This document shows, in pieces, positions 1 to 9,906 of a DNA stretch of 30,513 nucleotides (position 1 is the stretch's first letter; each line of letters starts with the position of its first letter). The notes beneath the pieces were generated by a model, which saw nothing but the letters and a program-made list of their open reading frames with translations, was not told where the DNA came from and searched no databases. The translations under genes and the position numbers were made by a program. The stretch lies in NCBI GenBank assembly GCA_000310025.1, contig FN649747.1, forward strand, positions 15,652 to 46,164. Direction: 5' to 3'. Origin of the DNA: Ectocarpus siliculosus. Lineage: Eukaryota > Sar > Phaeophyceae > Ectocarpales > Ectocarpaceae.

Positions 1-395
1 AAAAAAAAGGGTTTTGCAAGGGCCCCCCCTGGGCCCACTTTTCTTGGGAGGTTCTCCCGTTAAATCCGGGGGAAATTGCAAAAAGCCTTAAAAAAAAAAA
101 GTTTTCCCAGGGGGGTTTTTGGAAACCAATCTTATTCCCCAAAATTTTTTTTATAAAATCCCCACCCTGGGTTTTGCCCCTGGGTAAATTTTTCAAAAAA
201 TCCTCCGGGTTCCCAAAAAAAATTTGGTTGGGTAAAAATTTCAAAATTCCTCTCCATCCCCCGGGGGGTGGGTAATTTTTTTAAAATTTATCCAGCCATC
301 CCCGAATTTTATTCTCCCTGGGGGTGGATTTTTCGGGGGGGTTTTTTTAGGGTTTTTTTTTTTTTTTTGGGGGGGGGGGGGGGGGTGGCCTGCAC
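1..395. other. Low-quality scaffold edge
   Basis: Almost every base run is stretched into homopolymers of A, T, G or C, ending in long T and G runs near 350-385. This looks like the degraded tail of a raw sequencing read rather than genomic DNA. Reading frames crossing it are dominated by Pro, Lys, Phe and Gly from the homopolymers and should not be called genes. Confidence 0.7.
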
Positions 396-511
396 CGAAA
401 ATATTATCCAGATCCAAACGACCGTCTTCCTCGAGGTATATTTTTTTCTGGAGGGAAAAAAGAGACTGATTCATGTTCTTGTGAGTTACAACAACATGCT
501 TCAGTACACGG

Positions 512-1250
512 TTTTGGCTCGTGTGCGACCAACAAGACACCGAGCGCCCTATTTATGGGTCGCCTGCAGAAGGCATGTGTATCATCCCACGCCAGTGGCT
601 GCAGTTTGTGGATGTTGTCGGCCAAAGGCCTCTCTCTGATGGCATGCGTTGAACACTGATCACACTCGACTCGGAGCAAGGGGCAGAAAAAAAAAGCAAC
701 GTCCAAAAAAGGCAACACCGAACCACACCTCGATTCACGTTTGTTTGCAGACCGTGTGCAATCAAAACTGGACAATACGCTCTGTTTCTGGGACGCGAGC
801 AGACGCTATGTGTATGACCACACGCCACTGGCTGCTGTTTGTGAATGTCGTCGGCCAAAGGCCTCTCTCTGGCATGCGTTTTCGACTGGTCGCGGGTGAC
901 ACACGGAGCAAACACGCGGCGGAACAAGAAAAAATACCAAAAAGTGAACACCGCAACACACTTTGGTTCACGTTTGCAGGTCGTGTGCAATCAAAACTGG
1001 ACAACACGCTCTGTTTCTGGGCCACGAGCAGAGGGCATGAGTATGAACACACGCCATTGGCCGCAGTTTGTGGATGTCGACGGCTTAAGGCCTCTCTCTG
1101 GCATGAGTTTTGAACTGGTCACACATGCAGCAGGCGCAAAAACGGCTCTTTTCGGCCCAAAGGCAACAACGTCAGCAGAGCAATGTGGCAGGGTTGCCGT
1201 TTTCGGCTCGTGTGCGGCCAACACGACGCAGAACGCCCTGAATATTATAT
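512..1250. repeat. Tandem array of ~230-bp unit, about three copies
   Basis: A block beginning CGCCANTGGC, followed by a GTTTGTG(G/A)ATGT segment and GGCCTCTCTCTG, recurs at about 590, 823 and 1052, giving periods of 233 and 229 bp. Each unit also carries a GTGTGCAATCAAAACTGGAC segment (present before copies two and three). The outer edges share a GGCTCGTGTGCGRCCAACA segment at about 517 and 1205. Copies differ by substitutions and small indels. Open frames cross the array in several phases but stop differently in each copy, so I see no gene here. Confidence 0.8.
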
Positions 1251-1368
1251 AGCTGCAGAGGGTTCGTGCATGACCTCATGATACTGGCCTCTGTTTGGCC
1301 AGCAGATGGTGTAGTTCCTCGTTCTGGCACGATCGGGGTGTGACCAGGGGGTACCCCCCCCCATTTCT

Positions 1369-1480
1369 AACAGCGATTTTCCAACAGGATCGCTGTTGGA
1401 AAATGGGCCAATTTTCTAACAGGCCGGCCGGAATCGCTATTGGAAACTGCGCTGTTGGATTTTGGGCTGTTGGAAATTGC
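1369..1480. repeat. Palindrome within a TGTTGG-rich repeat patch
   Basis: A perfect 12-bp inverted repeat (arms 1376-1387 and 1393-1404, spacer GATCG) sits in a patch where CTGTTGGA or CTATTGGA recurs at about 1393, 1434, 1450 and 1468. The arms could form a stable hairpin. No reading frame explains the pattern. Confidence 0.75.
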
Positions 1481-1559
1481 CATTTTCCTACCCGTAAGAC
1501 GCCCAAATTATTTTTTTGGCTCAGAAAAAGACCCCCCCACCCAAATCCAATCCGGAAAT

Positions 1560-2640
1560 AATCACACCGTAAGACTCAGCCTGAATATATCCCTGAGTAC
1601 TATAAGTATTTCAGCACTCACGCGTACTCGGGCATGTGAGTATGTACCAGCTGGTATGTACGTCGTATTGCCCTTACCTTTACTCAGCCATGCCCGGCCT
1701 ACCGGAATACTCCGAGACATGTTTTGTAGTGCTCCAGTTACCCAAGTACACTCACTCGGCGTACCCAAGAATACTACACTACTCGACGTGCGCGGGTATT
1801 TTACGCGTATGCATACTTGTAGCATACGGAGATCTCGTACTTGGGTATAGTATTATAGCACAAAAAAACACAACCATGATAATCTATGTATCTTATCTGT
1901 TGCTGCGGTGCAGTGTGCGGAGGGGTCTTGGACGGAAGTCATAGCGAGCGGCTGAATGGAACCATAACCGTTTCTTACTGTCAGCAAAGAACAACGTGGC
2001 AACGCTCATGAACCTCGCCACTACCAGTACCCGATGAGTATGAGTATTCGGGTATTGAGTACTGGTATCGCTTTAGTCGCGAGTGATGATGTGCACCAGC
2101 ACAGTGTGTGTGTGTGTGTGGCGGTGGTGCACGCAAGACCCGCAGAAAATGCCCCGCACTACTGACGTCATCATTAGTCATTTTTTTGTCTCCGGGGGGT
2201 ATTCTCCGGATATGAGTAGTTTTTTCATGGGTAGAGTAGCACTAGTACTCAACCATGGGGTAGAGTACTAGTACTCAACCATAGTCGAAGACTGAGTAAG
2301 CACTTCAGGGATGCTCAACCATACTGAGGAGGTTGAGTAATTATTTCAAAAACATTCATGTGTACTCAACAGTTTGAGTAAATATTTTAAAAAATCTCAA
2401 CTTTTACGAAAACCTTTGAGTAAGTATTCCAAAAATACTCATCCATAGTCGGGTTTCTGAGTAAGTATATCAAAAGTATTTTGAAGTTTCTCATGCATAC
2501 TCAGATACTAGAGTATTTTACTCATCCTTGAGTAAGTATTTCAAAATACGCATTCGTACTCAAGCGTTTCAGTAAGTATATGAAAACTACTCAGTCGTAT
2601 ACTTACTCTAAATACCATGAGTACGGCGTTTAGTAATACT
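1560..2640. repeat. Degenerate AGTA/TACT-rich satellite with ~41-bp periodicity
   Basis: The stretch is saturated with GAGTA, its complement TACTC, and AGTACT. From about 2294 the core GAGTAAGTATTTC recurs at 2294, 2335, 2376, 2418, 2459, 2530 and 2570, so spacing is 40-42 bp except for one 71-bp step. Many copies are followed by an A-rich run and then a CTCA-containing half. The units are too diverged to be recent. A short GT run lies near 2105-2122. No coding sequence is evident. Confidence 0.7.
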
Positions 2641-2757
2641 TTACTAAACACACCCAAAGTACTACTATGCACCCATGGGTGCCCAAATATGCCACGAATC
2701 CGCGCCCTCGACAGACCAAAAACACCGTCTGCAGGAAAAAACAAGGGCAAAAGGTTC

Positions 2758-2815
2758 TGAGGCTCGAACCCCTCTCTGCCCTGTTCTACAAATCCACTCA
2801 AGCGCAGATTGCCCC
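2758..2815 (-). other. tRNA-promoter-like (box B) sequence, possible SINE relic
   Basis: On the minus strand GGGTTCGAGCC (about 2761-2771) matches the tRNA T-arm / box B consensus. A GCTTGAGTGG segment about 30 bases upstream resembles box A. The spacing is too short for a complete tRNA and no acceptor or anticodon stem can be drawn, so this is at best a tRNA-derived element or chance. Confidence 0.3.
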
Positions 2816-2939
2816 TTCTACCGGCGGCGAGTTGATTTCATTCAAAGCAATTCTGGTGCTTTTGGATGCTCTGCTTTGTTTGGCACGAAACCGGCTAAAA
2901 AGCCTAACGCTAACGCTAATCCGTACCCGAAACCCACCC

Positions 2940-3185
2940 GTAGGTGCTAGGTTGGCGCTGGGTGGCTCGGTTCTACATGTAGGCTAGTGTGCCAGGATTT
3001 GCGCTACTCCGTATATAATAAAGTAGGTTGGTGTTGACTAGGAAACTCTAGGTTGTTGCTGCTTGAATAGGTGCTAGATTGGCGTTGATGGGTAAATCTA
3101 GGCTTGGCATTGCTTGGATAGGTGCTAGGTTGGTCCTGATGTGGATAGGTGCTAGGTTGGTAGGCCTTGGAGTAGGCCTAGGTCG
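2940..3185. repeat. Minisatellite with TAGGTGCTAGGTTGG core
   Basis: The core TAGGTGCTAGGTTGG or a close variant occurs near 2940, 3068, 3117 and 3146, with intervening GGCNTTG and GTTGATG segments. Spacing is irregular (about 28-130 bp). The minus-strand translation gives a repeating NLAPI peptide, which reflects the DNA repeat rather than a supported protein. Confidence 0.6.
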
Positions 3186-3273
3186 CTCTTGGGTGGGAAA
3201 CGGTGCTCGTGCAGGGCTGTATTGGCCGGAGTTCCAAGTTGTGCGTGCACGCCTTTTCATCAAATATTTTTCA

Positions 3274-3350
3274 ACCTTTTTTGGGTAAGTTAGCCTGTGG
3301 CCACGGGAATCGACCGCGTCAAGTACGGACAGAAGGTACTGGGTAGAGAG
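3274..3350 (+). repeat. Dispersed repeat, copy 1
   Basis: This block, from a T-rich start through GGGTAAGTTAGCCTGTGG to GGTACTGGGTAGAGAG, reappears in inverse orientation at 14763-14887. The shared core is about 75 bp, so this is an interspersed repeat about 11.4 kb from its partner. Copy 1 is the shorter version. Confidence 0.7.
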
Positions 3351-3984
3351 ATCGGAGCGGTTTTTCAATGTGAAGACAACAAAAACAACAACAACATCGA
3401 CACAACAGAGCAGCTGCGTTTTTGAGATCAACCCTTACTGTCGGAAAAGGAAAAACACTGGCTTTGACTCGACAGACCACCAGCTGGCGGTTGGTTCCTT
3501 TCGAACCACCACACACGACAGACACACTCAGCGGCTTATACCGTACGATCGAGGGATGCACACCCATGCCTACCTCCTCTGTTTGGAGCAGCACCAAATC
3601 ATCAGGACACAAAAAGCAAAAAGGCAACGCCGGTTGCGTACTTGTAAAGGAGAGCATGCAGCAGCAGCGATACCATAATTCTACTACTACATTCCGTGCC
3701 CCTTTTTTCCCCTGAGAAAGGGCTTCCTCTTTGCCTCACTTCACCAAATGCTCTCCACATGATTATCCAGACTCGCTGGTGGATAAAGATTGTCGAATGG
3801 TGGATGGTGTATTCGAGATCAGCAGAGAGGCGACACACACGTCCAACATGTGATCCGAATCATCAAGATACATATTGCGACACCTCCCTACACACCAACG
3901 CTCGAACACACGGGTGCACGGGTGCGGTGCAAACAAACGTGCAATTGGTGCCGCGCGCGCGCAACAACGCCTGCACAGCGGCCT

Positions 3985-4160
3985 CAAACCCAAATCCCAA
4001 ATCCCAGCCCAAACATTTCGGCGGGGATTTGGCCCTCCAAATCGCAGGGTGCAGTGCGATTCCGGGGTATCTGCGATTTGAAATCCCAGTTTTTCGGCAA
4101 AGAACAGCACCATAAGGAATGGTATGTCCTGTCGGCCCCGCTACAAGCCCAAATCTCAGG
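3985..4160. repeat. Clustered AAATCCCA / TGGGATTT repeats
   Basis: AAATCCCA and its reverse complement recur several times, giving potential short stem-loops between about 3988 and 4100 and again near 4150. The rest of 3351-4160 shows no exon with a convincing splice pair or third-position GC signal. Confidence 0.4.
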
Positions 4161-4897
4161 AACCGCAGACCTTCCGTAAGAATTGGTCTGACCAGGTATG
4201 CTGTACCGCCTGTGTACTGACTGCTTTACTGCACAACAAGCGTGGTTACTGACGACAGGCCAACACAAAGTTAACCTGCGAGGTCTATTTACAAGCTCTG
4301 TCAATTGTCTCTTAAGGTCTGACCATATTTTGAACCGTAGCTCCACTCAAGGGATGTGTCACACACCCGTGCCCAACCCCTTAGCCAAACCCGAACGCTA
4401 ACCCTAACCCTTACCCACGGCGAACGAACGGCCTCGCGGCCGAAAGTTGGGCGAGAACATTGCGCCGCGTTCTCGAAATGTGGAGCATAGAGAGGGCGTC
4501 GGAGAGTATGAGACTGTTCCACCAATCAAACAGCGAAAAATCCTAAGATTGGAAGAGCCACTAAACAACACCTCAACTTGCTAGCCCCGCCTCCGCCCCT
4601 TCCAGCTCAGTAACCCCGGGTGGGAGGGCATGAGAGTTCCCGGCTCAAGTAGCCTACTCCTACACGAATGTGATCCTTATGTGATGGAACAGGGCAGGGT
4701 GACACCATTTTAGACGTTCGAATCGTCTCGTGCAATCTGTGGACACTCTCATCAACTAGGTTGATCTACCCGTTCGCATTTGCAAGCACCACGATCTCTC
4801 CGACAAACTGAATTGCGGATGTTGATGCTCTACATGGCCAATCAGCAGGCTCAGATTGTTTTTTTTTTTTGCTGTGAACCCCGTCACTCCTGCGCAG
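4161..4897 (+). other. Upstream region of gene D, no certain exon
   Basis: This interval precedes the first secure exon of gene D. It contains a C-rich stretch (about 4580-4600, CCCCGCCTCCGCCCCTTCC) that could be promoter-proximal. A tiny possible first exon has ATG at 4684, five codons, and a GTGACA donor after 4698. It is in the correct phase for exon 4898 but rests only on phase. A long T run just before 4871 feeds the acceptor at 4897. Confidence 0.3.
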
Positions 4898-7029
4898 CGG
4901 GCAGAATCGTTTTCTCTCGAGAATGGTAGCGGGAGCAGTTTACCGCGGTCGTGGGGAAACCTGAAGGACACCGTGTCGGACGCGGCCCAGTCTGCGTGGC
5001 GGGAGCAACTACTGCAGCTCAAGCTCAGCCGCTTTGCTGGGGTACCGATGGTCAGTGGAGCTAAATGGTACAGAAACGCATGTAGTTGTTTTTCCTGCCG
5101 TGATAATCTGTTAGAACCGTTGACCGCGCGAGCAGAGAATGGAACGTAGAGATGGGCCGGGTTTGGATTATGTTCCGGCCGGTCAATGAACGTTGTTTGT
5201 ATGACGACATCCTCACCTACACCCTCTCGCACCCGCCTTATCCTGCCGAACTGTGAATGTCAAGACGGTACTTGTCAGACAAGGCACAACCGGCACCACC
5301 AACGGCTGCCGCGTTGTCGCTGCCCCTCGAGACTCGAGCGCGAGGCTCACGGCTCTTGCTGTGGTCGAGGGGACTTGCGCAAATATTTCCGTCTCAGAGG
5401 CATGCTCACTGCCCATGGTCGTGGTGGACTCGAGCGAAGGCGTCCCACGGAGCGGTTGGCGTGCTGAGGGCAGCACACCAACCGCCAGCCTCAAAACCCA
5501 TCCTCCGCAGGCCGTGGAACAGCAGCAACAGCAATGGCAGCTCGGCAAGAACAACACAGTTTCAAAACATCGAGCAGGGGACGCAAAGGAGACGGCTGTC
5601 GAGGAGCCCCTGGCGGGGAAGGACGAGGTTTACCAAGCTTGTACAAATGCCGCCAATTCGGCCATGGTCAACGGGAGCACCGACAGCTCAAGCGACGATA
5701 CCGGAAGAAGGGCGTCGCCGCCTTTAGCGCAACCCCCGTCGGCCATGCCGCCCGTGCGTGGCTTTCATCTGGTCGACCTGCACACGGTTGTTCGCAACTC
5801 TGTAGAGTGGAGCTATTGCCTTCCGCAGGTGTGTTCGGGGGGCTGGGGAGCCAGAACAGGAGATACACGGAAGAACACAGATACGCCATTTCACAGTATC
5901 GATATTACGTTTGTTCTTTCCGCCTCCAGGTAGAGGCCATCATCAACGAGAGTTTCCCAGCCGGCACCCTAAAATATAGTACAAGTGCCGTCGACCCCCT
6001 GGTGCTTGACCAGACATCATGTTCACGTGTGGAGGAAATGGGCTGTGGCTATCAGAAACGCAGCGATAGAAGTGCGAAATTGCTCTAAGCAATTATGCAC
6101 GACGCGAACTTGGATATATGTTTTGGCAGAATGGCGTTACCTCTGAGGTAACCATGGCATATTTCACCACGCAACGCACACACGTTTCGCTCGATTTACT
6201 CCTTGATGTTTAGGTCGAACCATGCTATCGAGTCAGCAGCAACCGCGATAGTGTGTTGCTAGGGCTTGTTCATGCCCTTGGAGGCCGCCTGACGTGCTCA
6301 TCGGCGCACGATATCAAGGCCGGCTTCGGCGCCGCTCGTAGGGCCAGCCCCACCCCTGCCCCTCCCCCTCGACTGCTGGATCGACATGTCTGTCGCTCGC
6401 CCGTCCTGCTTCGAGCGTCGGTAGCCGCCGGGGTTCAAATGTACGAGGTGAGGATTCGATCAATACTGAAGCCCTGCATCTAAACGCGAAACCACTCGCC
6501 TAACGTTTGGGTTCTCAGAGGTTTCCCCGTATAATAACGTTGTTTTTGTTTGTCTTCTCGGGGTGTGTGTTGGGGCTGCTTACCGGCGACGATCATGGAA
6601 ATTTGTATGGCTGCTCCGCCAGGAACCGCGGGGTCCTACTCGGAGACCACGCGGGGTATGTCGCTGGAATTCCCTCATGGAATGCACATGGTCTCGTTGT
6701 TGTCTCGTCGCGAACAGGTGGACTCCGTCGACGAGTGGCACAGAATAAATGCCACGAGGCGCAAGCTAGGTGCCACCCCTAACGTCTGGTCGAGGAGCGG
6801 TACCTCCCGTGACCCCACGCAGACAATCCCAAGGCATTCGAGGGCAACAGGATTGGGCCCGGCCAGCGTGATGGTCAGGCTAGCCATGCCATTGCAACCG
6901 AGGAGGCAGTTCCCAGAAAATCCATCGGCGACACCCACGGACGCGGATTTTTCGGAGGCTCTTGAAGCCAAATATGGCGCGAGCTCAGACGACGTCGTCG
7001 AACTTGCACAAGCCGCAGCGGCGGCGGCG

Positions 7030-7061
<32 letters not shown>

Positions 7062-8469
7062 CACCGTCGGCCCCGAACTTGGTGCAGGTACGGCCGCGTC
7101 CAGGTCGTGCGGCAGTATGAGGATCTTGCCAATCGTTGGCTTCTCGATCGATGTGGGATCGGCCTGCTGGAACGATGCGGTTAGGGGGAGCTCCGATCCA
7201 TCGTCAGGGCAACAGCCTCCGGGCAACTCCTACACCTCTGCCAGCTCGGTGCCGGGGGCGGTTGTTTCGTCCGGTCGTCTTGCTGAGAGCATTGATGCCG
7301 CAGTAGCTTTCGCTGTGAAGATGGCACGCATCGCGGCCGAGGCTGCTGCTGCTGCTGCTGCTGCTTGCGCAACGGCGCCAGTCTCCAAAGTAGACGGCGT
7401 TGCCGACACAGCTGCAAATCAACAAGACGAAGAATCCGTGAGAGTCTTGAACAGCAGCGATAGCACAGCAGGGCCAGCAAAGATGGCGGCTCCAAACCAT
7501 TCTGCCATGCTTCCCCCTCCGTTTAGCTTCCGCCGGTTGCATGTGACCGGTCTAGGAGAAGGGGGTGCACGCGGTGGGCCCTTAGCCGCATTGAAGGCCG
7601 CGTTGTCTCGGCACCTTCCCATCGCGGCAGCGGTGAGCGCGACGTTGGGTACTACCCACGGAGACGGGAGTGCGAGTGCCTCGCCCTCGGTCGCCCGCGC
7701 TTGTGGCCCGATCGTGGTATCTGCTGATGCCACAGAACACCTGGTAGCGAGTGGAGTGTGGTCGACGGTTGCTTCCATCATCGGGCGGAAGACTGTGCCG
7801 CCCGCTGCGGTCGATGAGGACGATCCTGCGGCTGCCCGATCGCCGGCAGCAACGGACACAGACCACGGTAGTAGCAGCAGCAGTTTGGCCGGCGGTACCA
7901 ATGGGAAAGCTCCTGCGCGCGAGCAAGGTGTAGTCGACGCTGGTGACACCTGCGGTGGTAAAGGCAGTGATGACGGTGGCGGCGTCATGTACTATGTTGA
8001 TGATGGCTGCTACGGTTCCCTTAGTGGAGCTCTTCTCCGCGGAACTCAGATGCGGCCATCGGCGCTACGCGTCCGCCCCGCTGTTCTCATTGACGATCAC
8101 AATTCTGCGATGTCGCCCACCTCGTCCAATGCTGCTAGTGAGACCCAAGTCCATTGCCAAACCGACCACGGACCTTCCACATCAGATGCCCTGGCACATT
8201 GCAGGACGGCTTGCAGAAACGAGCTTCCTTGTACGGTGTGGGGCCCTACTTGCGACGGGTTAGATTGCGTCTGTCGGATGACCCAGCTCCCTGACGACAT
8301 GGAACCTGGGCGAGACTGGCTGTTTTTCCCTGATGTCGGCATCCGAGGTGGAGCGGACGTGACCGGCTTCAATGGTCTGAAGCCGCTTGAAACGTTCTAC
8401 TTCGTCCGCCCGCGAGGGGATGCGGCTACCCCGCTGGTCCCTCTGGGTTCGGCAAGTGGCGTTTCGTAG
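4898..8469 (+). CDS. Gene D: unrecognised multi-exon protein with Ala-rich tracts and Cys-rich C-terminus
   Basis: Exons seen: 4898-5041, 5265-5828, 5930 to about 6028 (donor uncertain, 6001-6071), probable 18-base microexon 6130-6147, 6214-6447, and 6718-8469 ending at TAG. Most donor/acceptor pairs are good: 5828 CAG/GTGTGT to CGCCTCCAG, and 6447 GAG/GTGAGG to an acceptor at 6717 after a pyrimidine-rich run. The resolved junctions are phase 0 and stay in frame, giving roughly 930 residues. The start is missing; translation probably begins upstream of 4898. The second exon is Ser/Thr/Gln-rich. The last exon carries alanine tracts near 7010-7065 and 7330-7365. Its tail at about 8150-8280 has clustered cysteines (CRTACRNELPC, then CVCRM) and a DWLFFPD segment, loosely recalling a disulfide module such as PAN/apple. 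I cannot assign a family, and no membrane segment is clear. Confidence 0.72.
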
Positions 8470-9165
8470 CAAAGTGCCAGGTATTGATGTTGATGGCTGT
8501 GTGCGGCCGTGCGGCTCGATGCAACTTGTCGTCGTTAGTTCCGCACCACGACCTCTTTGCTATCTACGAAATTTGCAGGTTCGGTTGAGTGTGCGGTGAC
8601 TTAGTTGGTGACAACGTGCCGTACATACGCACCCTGAACGTCCTGTTTTCTTGGGAATGACCAGTACAGGGCAATCCAGCGCGTTGGGTGCAGACGGCGA
8701 ACAAATACTTTCCGAATAAACTATTTGGTTTGGGCAGCACCCATATGGTGTGCCCTCATGTTGAAGTATTTCCGCATGGGGCGCACCCGCATGGTGTGCC
8801 CACACGTGTGATTACCATGCAATGGTCTGCTTCAGGTGTGAGCCATTTGGGGGTGTATCACGGGGTGGGGATAGGGCGGTACGGTGTTCCCTGTTGGTGA
8901 CGCACGATATTTTTTTTCGTCGGCACTGAGCTTGACAGCGTAGTTGCATGTCCGAAAGCAGTGACGTGTGCATGGAACCTGGGACAGCAGTGTTTTGCGG
9001 AGCGGGGGCGGGGAGCAGCCTGTAGACAAGTCGTTCGCTCGCTCTGGCGGGGGAGGGTACCGTGGTTTGTATCCTATGTTGTGCGTGTCGGTACATATTT
9101 ATCTCAACCTCCTTGAGATAGCTATCGGATGATTGCGGTTTTGAACATGGAAAGTCATCAATATT
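8470..9165 (+). other. Probable 3' untranslated / downstream region of gene D
   Basis: No supported coding frame follows the stop at 8467-8469. The stretch is G/T-rich on the plus strand, as a transcribed 3' region might be, and contains the paired hairpins at 8732-8801. The polyadenylation site cannot be placed. Confidence 0.4.
8732..8801 (+). repeat. Two related hairpins 3' of gene D
   Basis: Hairpin 1: GGGCA and CACC (8732-8741, bulged G at 8737) pair with GGTG and TGCCC (8747-8755). Hairpin 2: GGGCGCACC (8779-8787) pairs with GGTGTGCCC (8793-8801) through nine pairs including one G-T wobble, with loop CGCAT. Both contain an ACCC-N-ATGGTGTGCCC core, so they arose by duplication or shared constraint. 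Confidence 0.55.
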
Positions 9166-9421
9166 TTGCGTGCGGTTTCAACCTATTTTATCGTTTTTGT
9201 GCGTGAAGTTTCTACCTCTTTTCATCATTCTGTTACATCGGGTATCCGATTTGCGTTCTGTGTTCCCCAGTCGGTCTTCGTTGTGGAGAGGTGGCAGTAT
9301 GTCCATGCAGGAGGAATTTCGATTTTTTTTTTTGTGTCTAGGGCCGCTTCTTCTCTGAAAGTTTGCGCCGAATTCGCGCTCACCGCCACAAGCATGCGGG
9401 GACGCAGACTCCACAGAATCA

Positions 9422-9904
9422 GAGATTTTGCCACGACCTCCACATGAGGAAGCCAGTCACGAATATGTTGTCTTGTACGAGAAGGGAATGCTTATGCCCA
9501 TCAAGCACAGTCGTTGTCGCACCTCTTTTCGAAAAAGAGAAAAACAGCCTAGAAGGATATAGGCTTCCCTCGTGAGAAGGAGATCAGGGAGCTGTCAGTC
9601 TTGATGAGATTTGGCAAGGAGAAGTTTTGGGAAGACACAGTGGCACCGAAGGGTGAGGGTAGGGACTTTCGAAGAACCTCCCACTCCCCATCTCCGCAGG
9701 TGGCTTTGGAGAAGTCCTTTCCATAGCAGTGTTTCTTGCGGTTCAACGATCAGCAAGGTCCTCCGCTCAGGATGCATCTTGTCCTACTTATTTACGTGCA
9801 CCAATCGTTGCAACAAATCTAAACATGTCCTCCACACAAATCCGCATTATGCGTCAGAAGTTCACCTGTGCTCGAGAAATATATCGGCGAGTTGAAGGTA
9901 TTGA
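9422..9904 (+). pseudogene. Possible decayed coding sequence
   Basis: Three protein-like stretches follow each other in different frames: 9422-9562 (contains HEYVVLYEKGMLMPIK, stop TAG), 9571-9726 (contains LMRFGKEKFWEDTV, stop TAG) and 9729-9906 (contains MRQKFTCAREIYRRVEG, stop TGA). No good splice sites connect them, so a frameshifted gene or transposon relic is more likely than a spliced gene. I do not recognise the sequence, and it could be chance. Confidence 0.25.
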
Positions 9905-9906
9905 GT

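Noticed and set aside
4390-4414. Telomere-like CTAACCCTAACCC sequence, also CGCTAACGCTAA near 2905
   Set aside because: Only two or three imperfect units, internal and in inconsistent context; too short to call an interstitial telomere.
4756-5232. 158-codon minus-strand frame opposite the first gene D exons
   Set aside because: The plus strand gives a tight acceptor-exon-donor with good codon bias at 4898-5041. The minus frame spans it and the introns without any splice support.
6507-6782. Plus frame at 6507 starting after a TTCTCAG acceptor as an alternative gene D exon
   Set aside because: It has no usable continuation. The acceptor at 6717 gives a phase-0 join to the 583-codon final exon and leaves this stretch intronic.
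6675-7988. Long minus-strand frames antisense to gene D
   Set aside because: They are shadows of the GC-rich gene D exon. The plus frame is longer, ends the gene cleanly and is joined by good splice sites.
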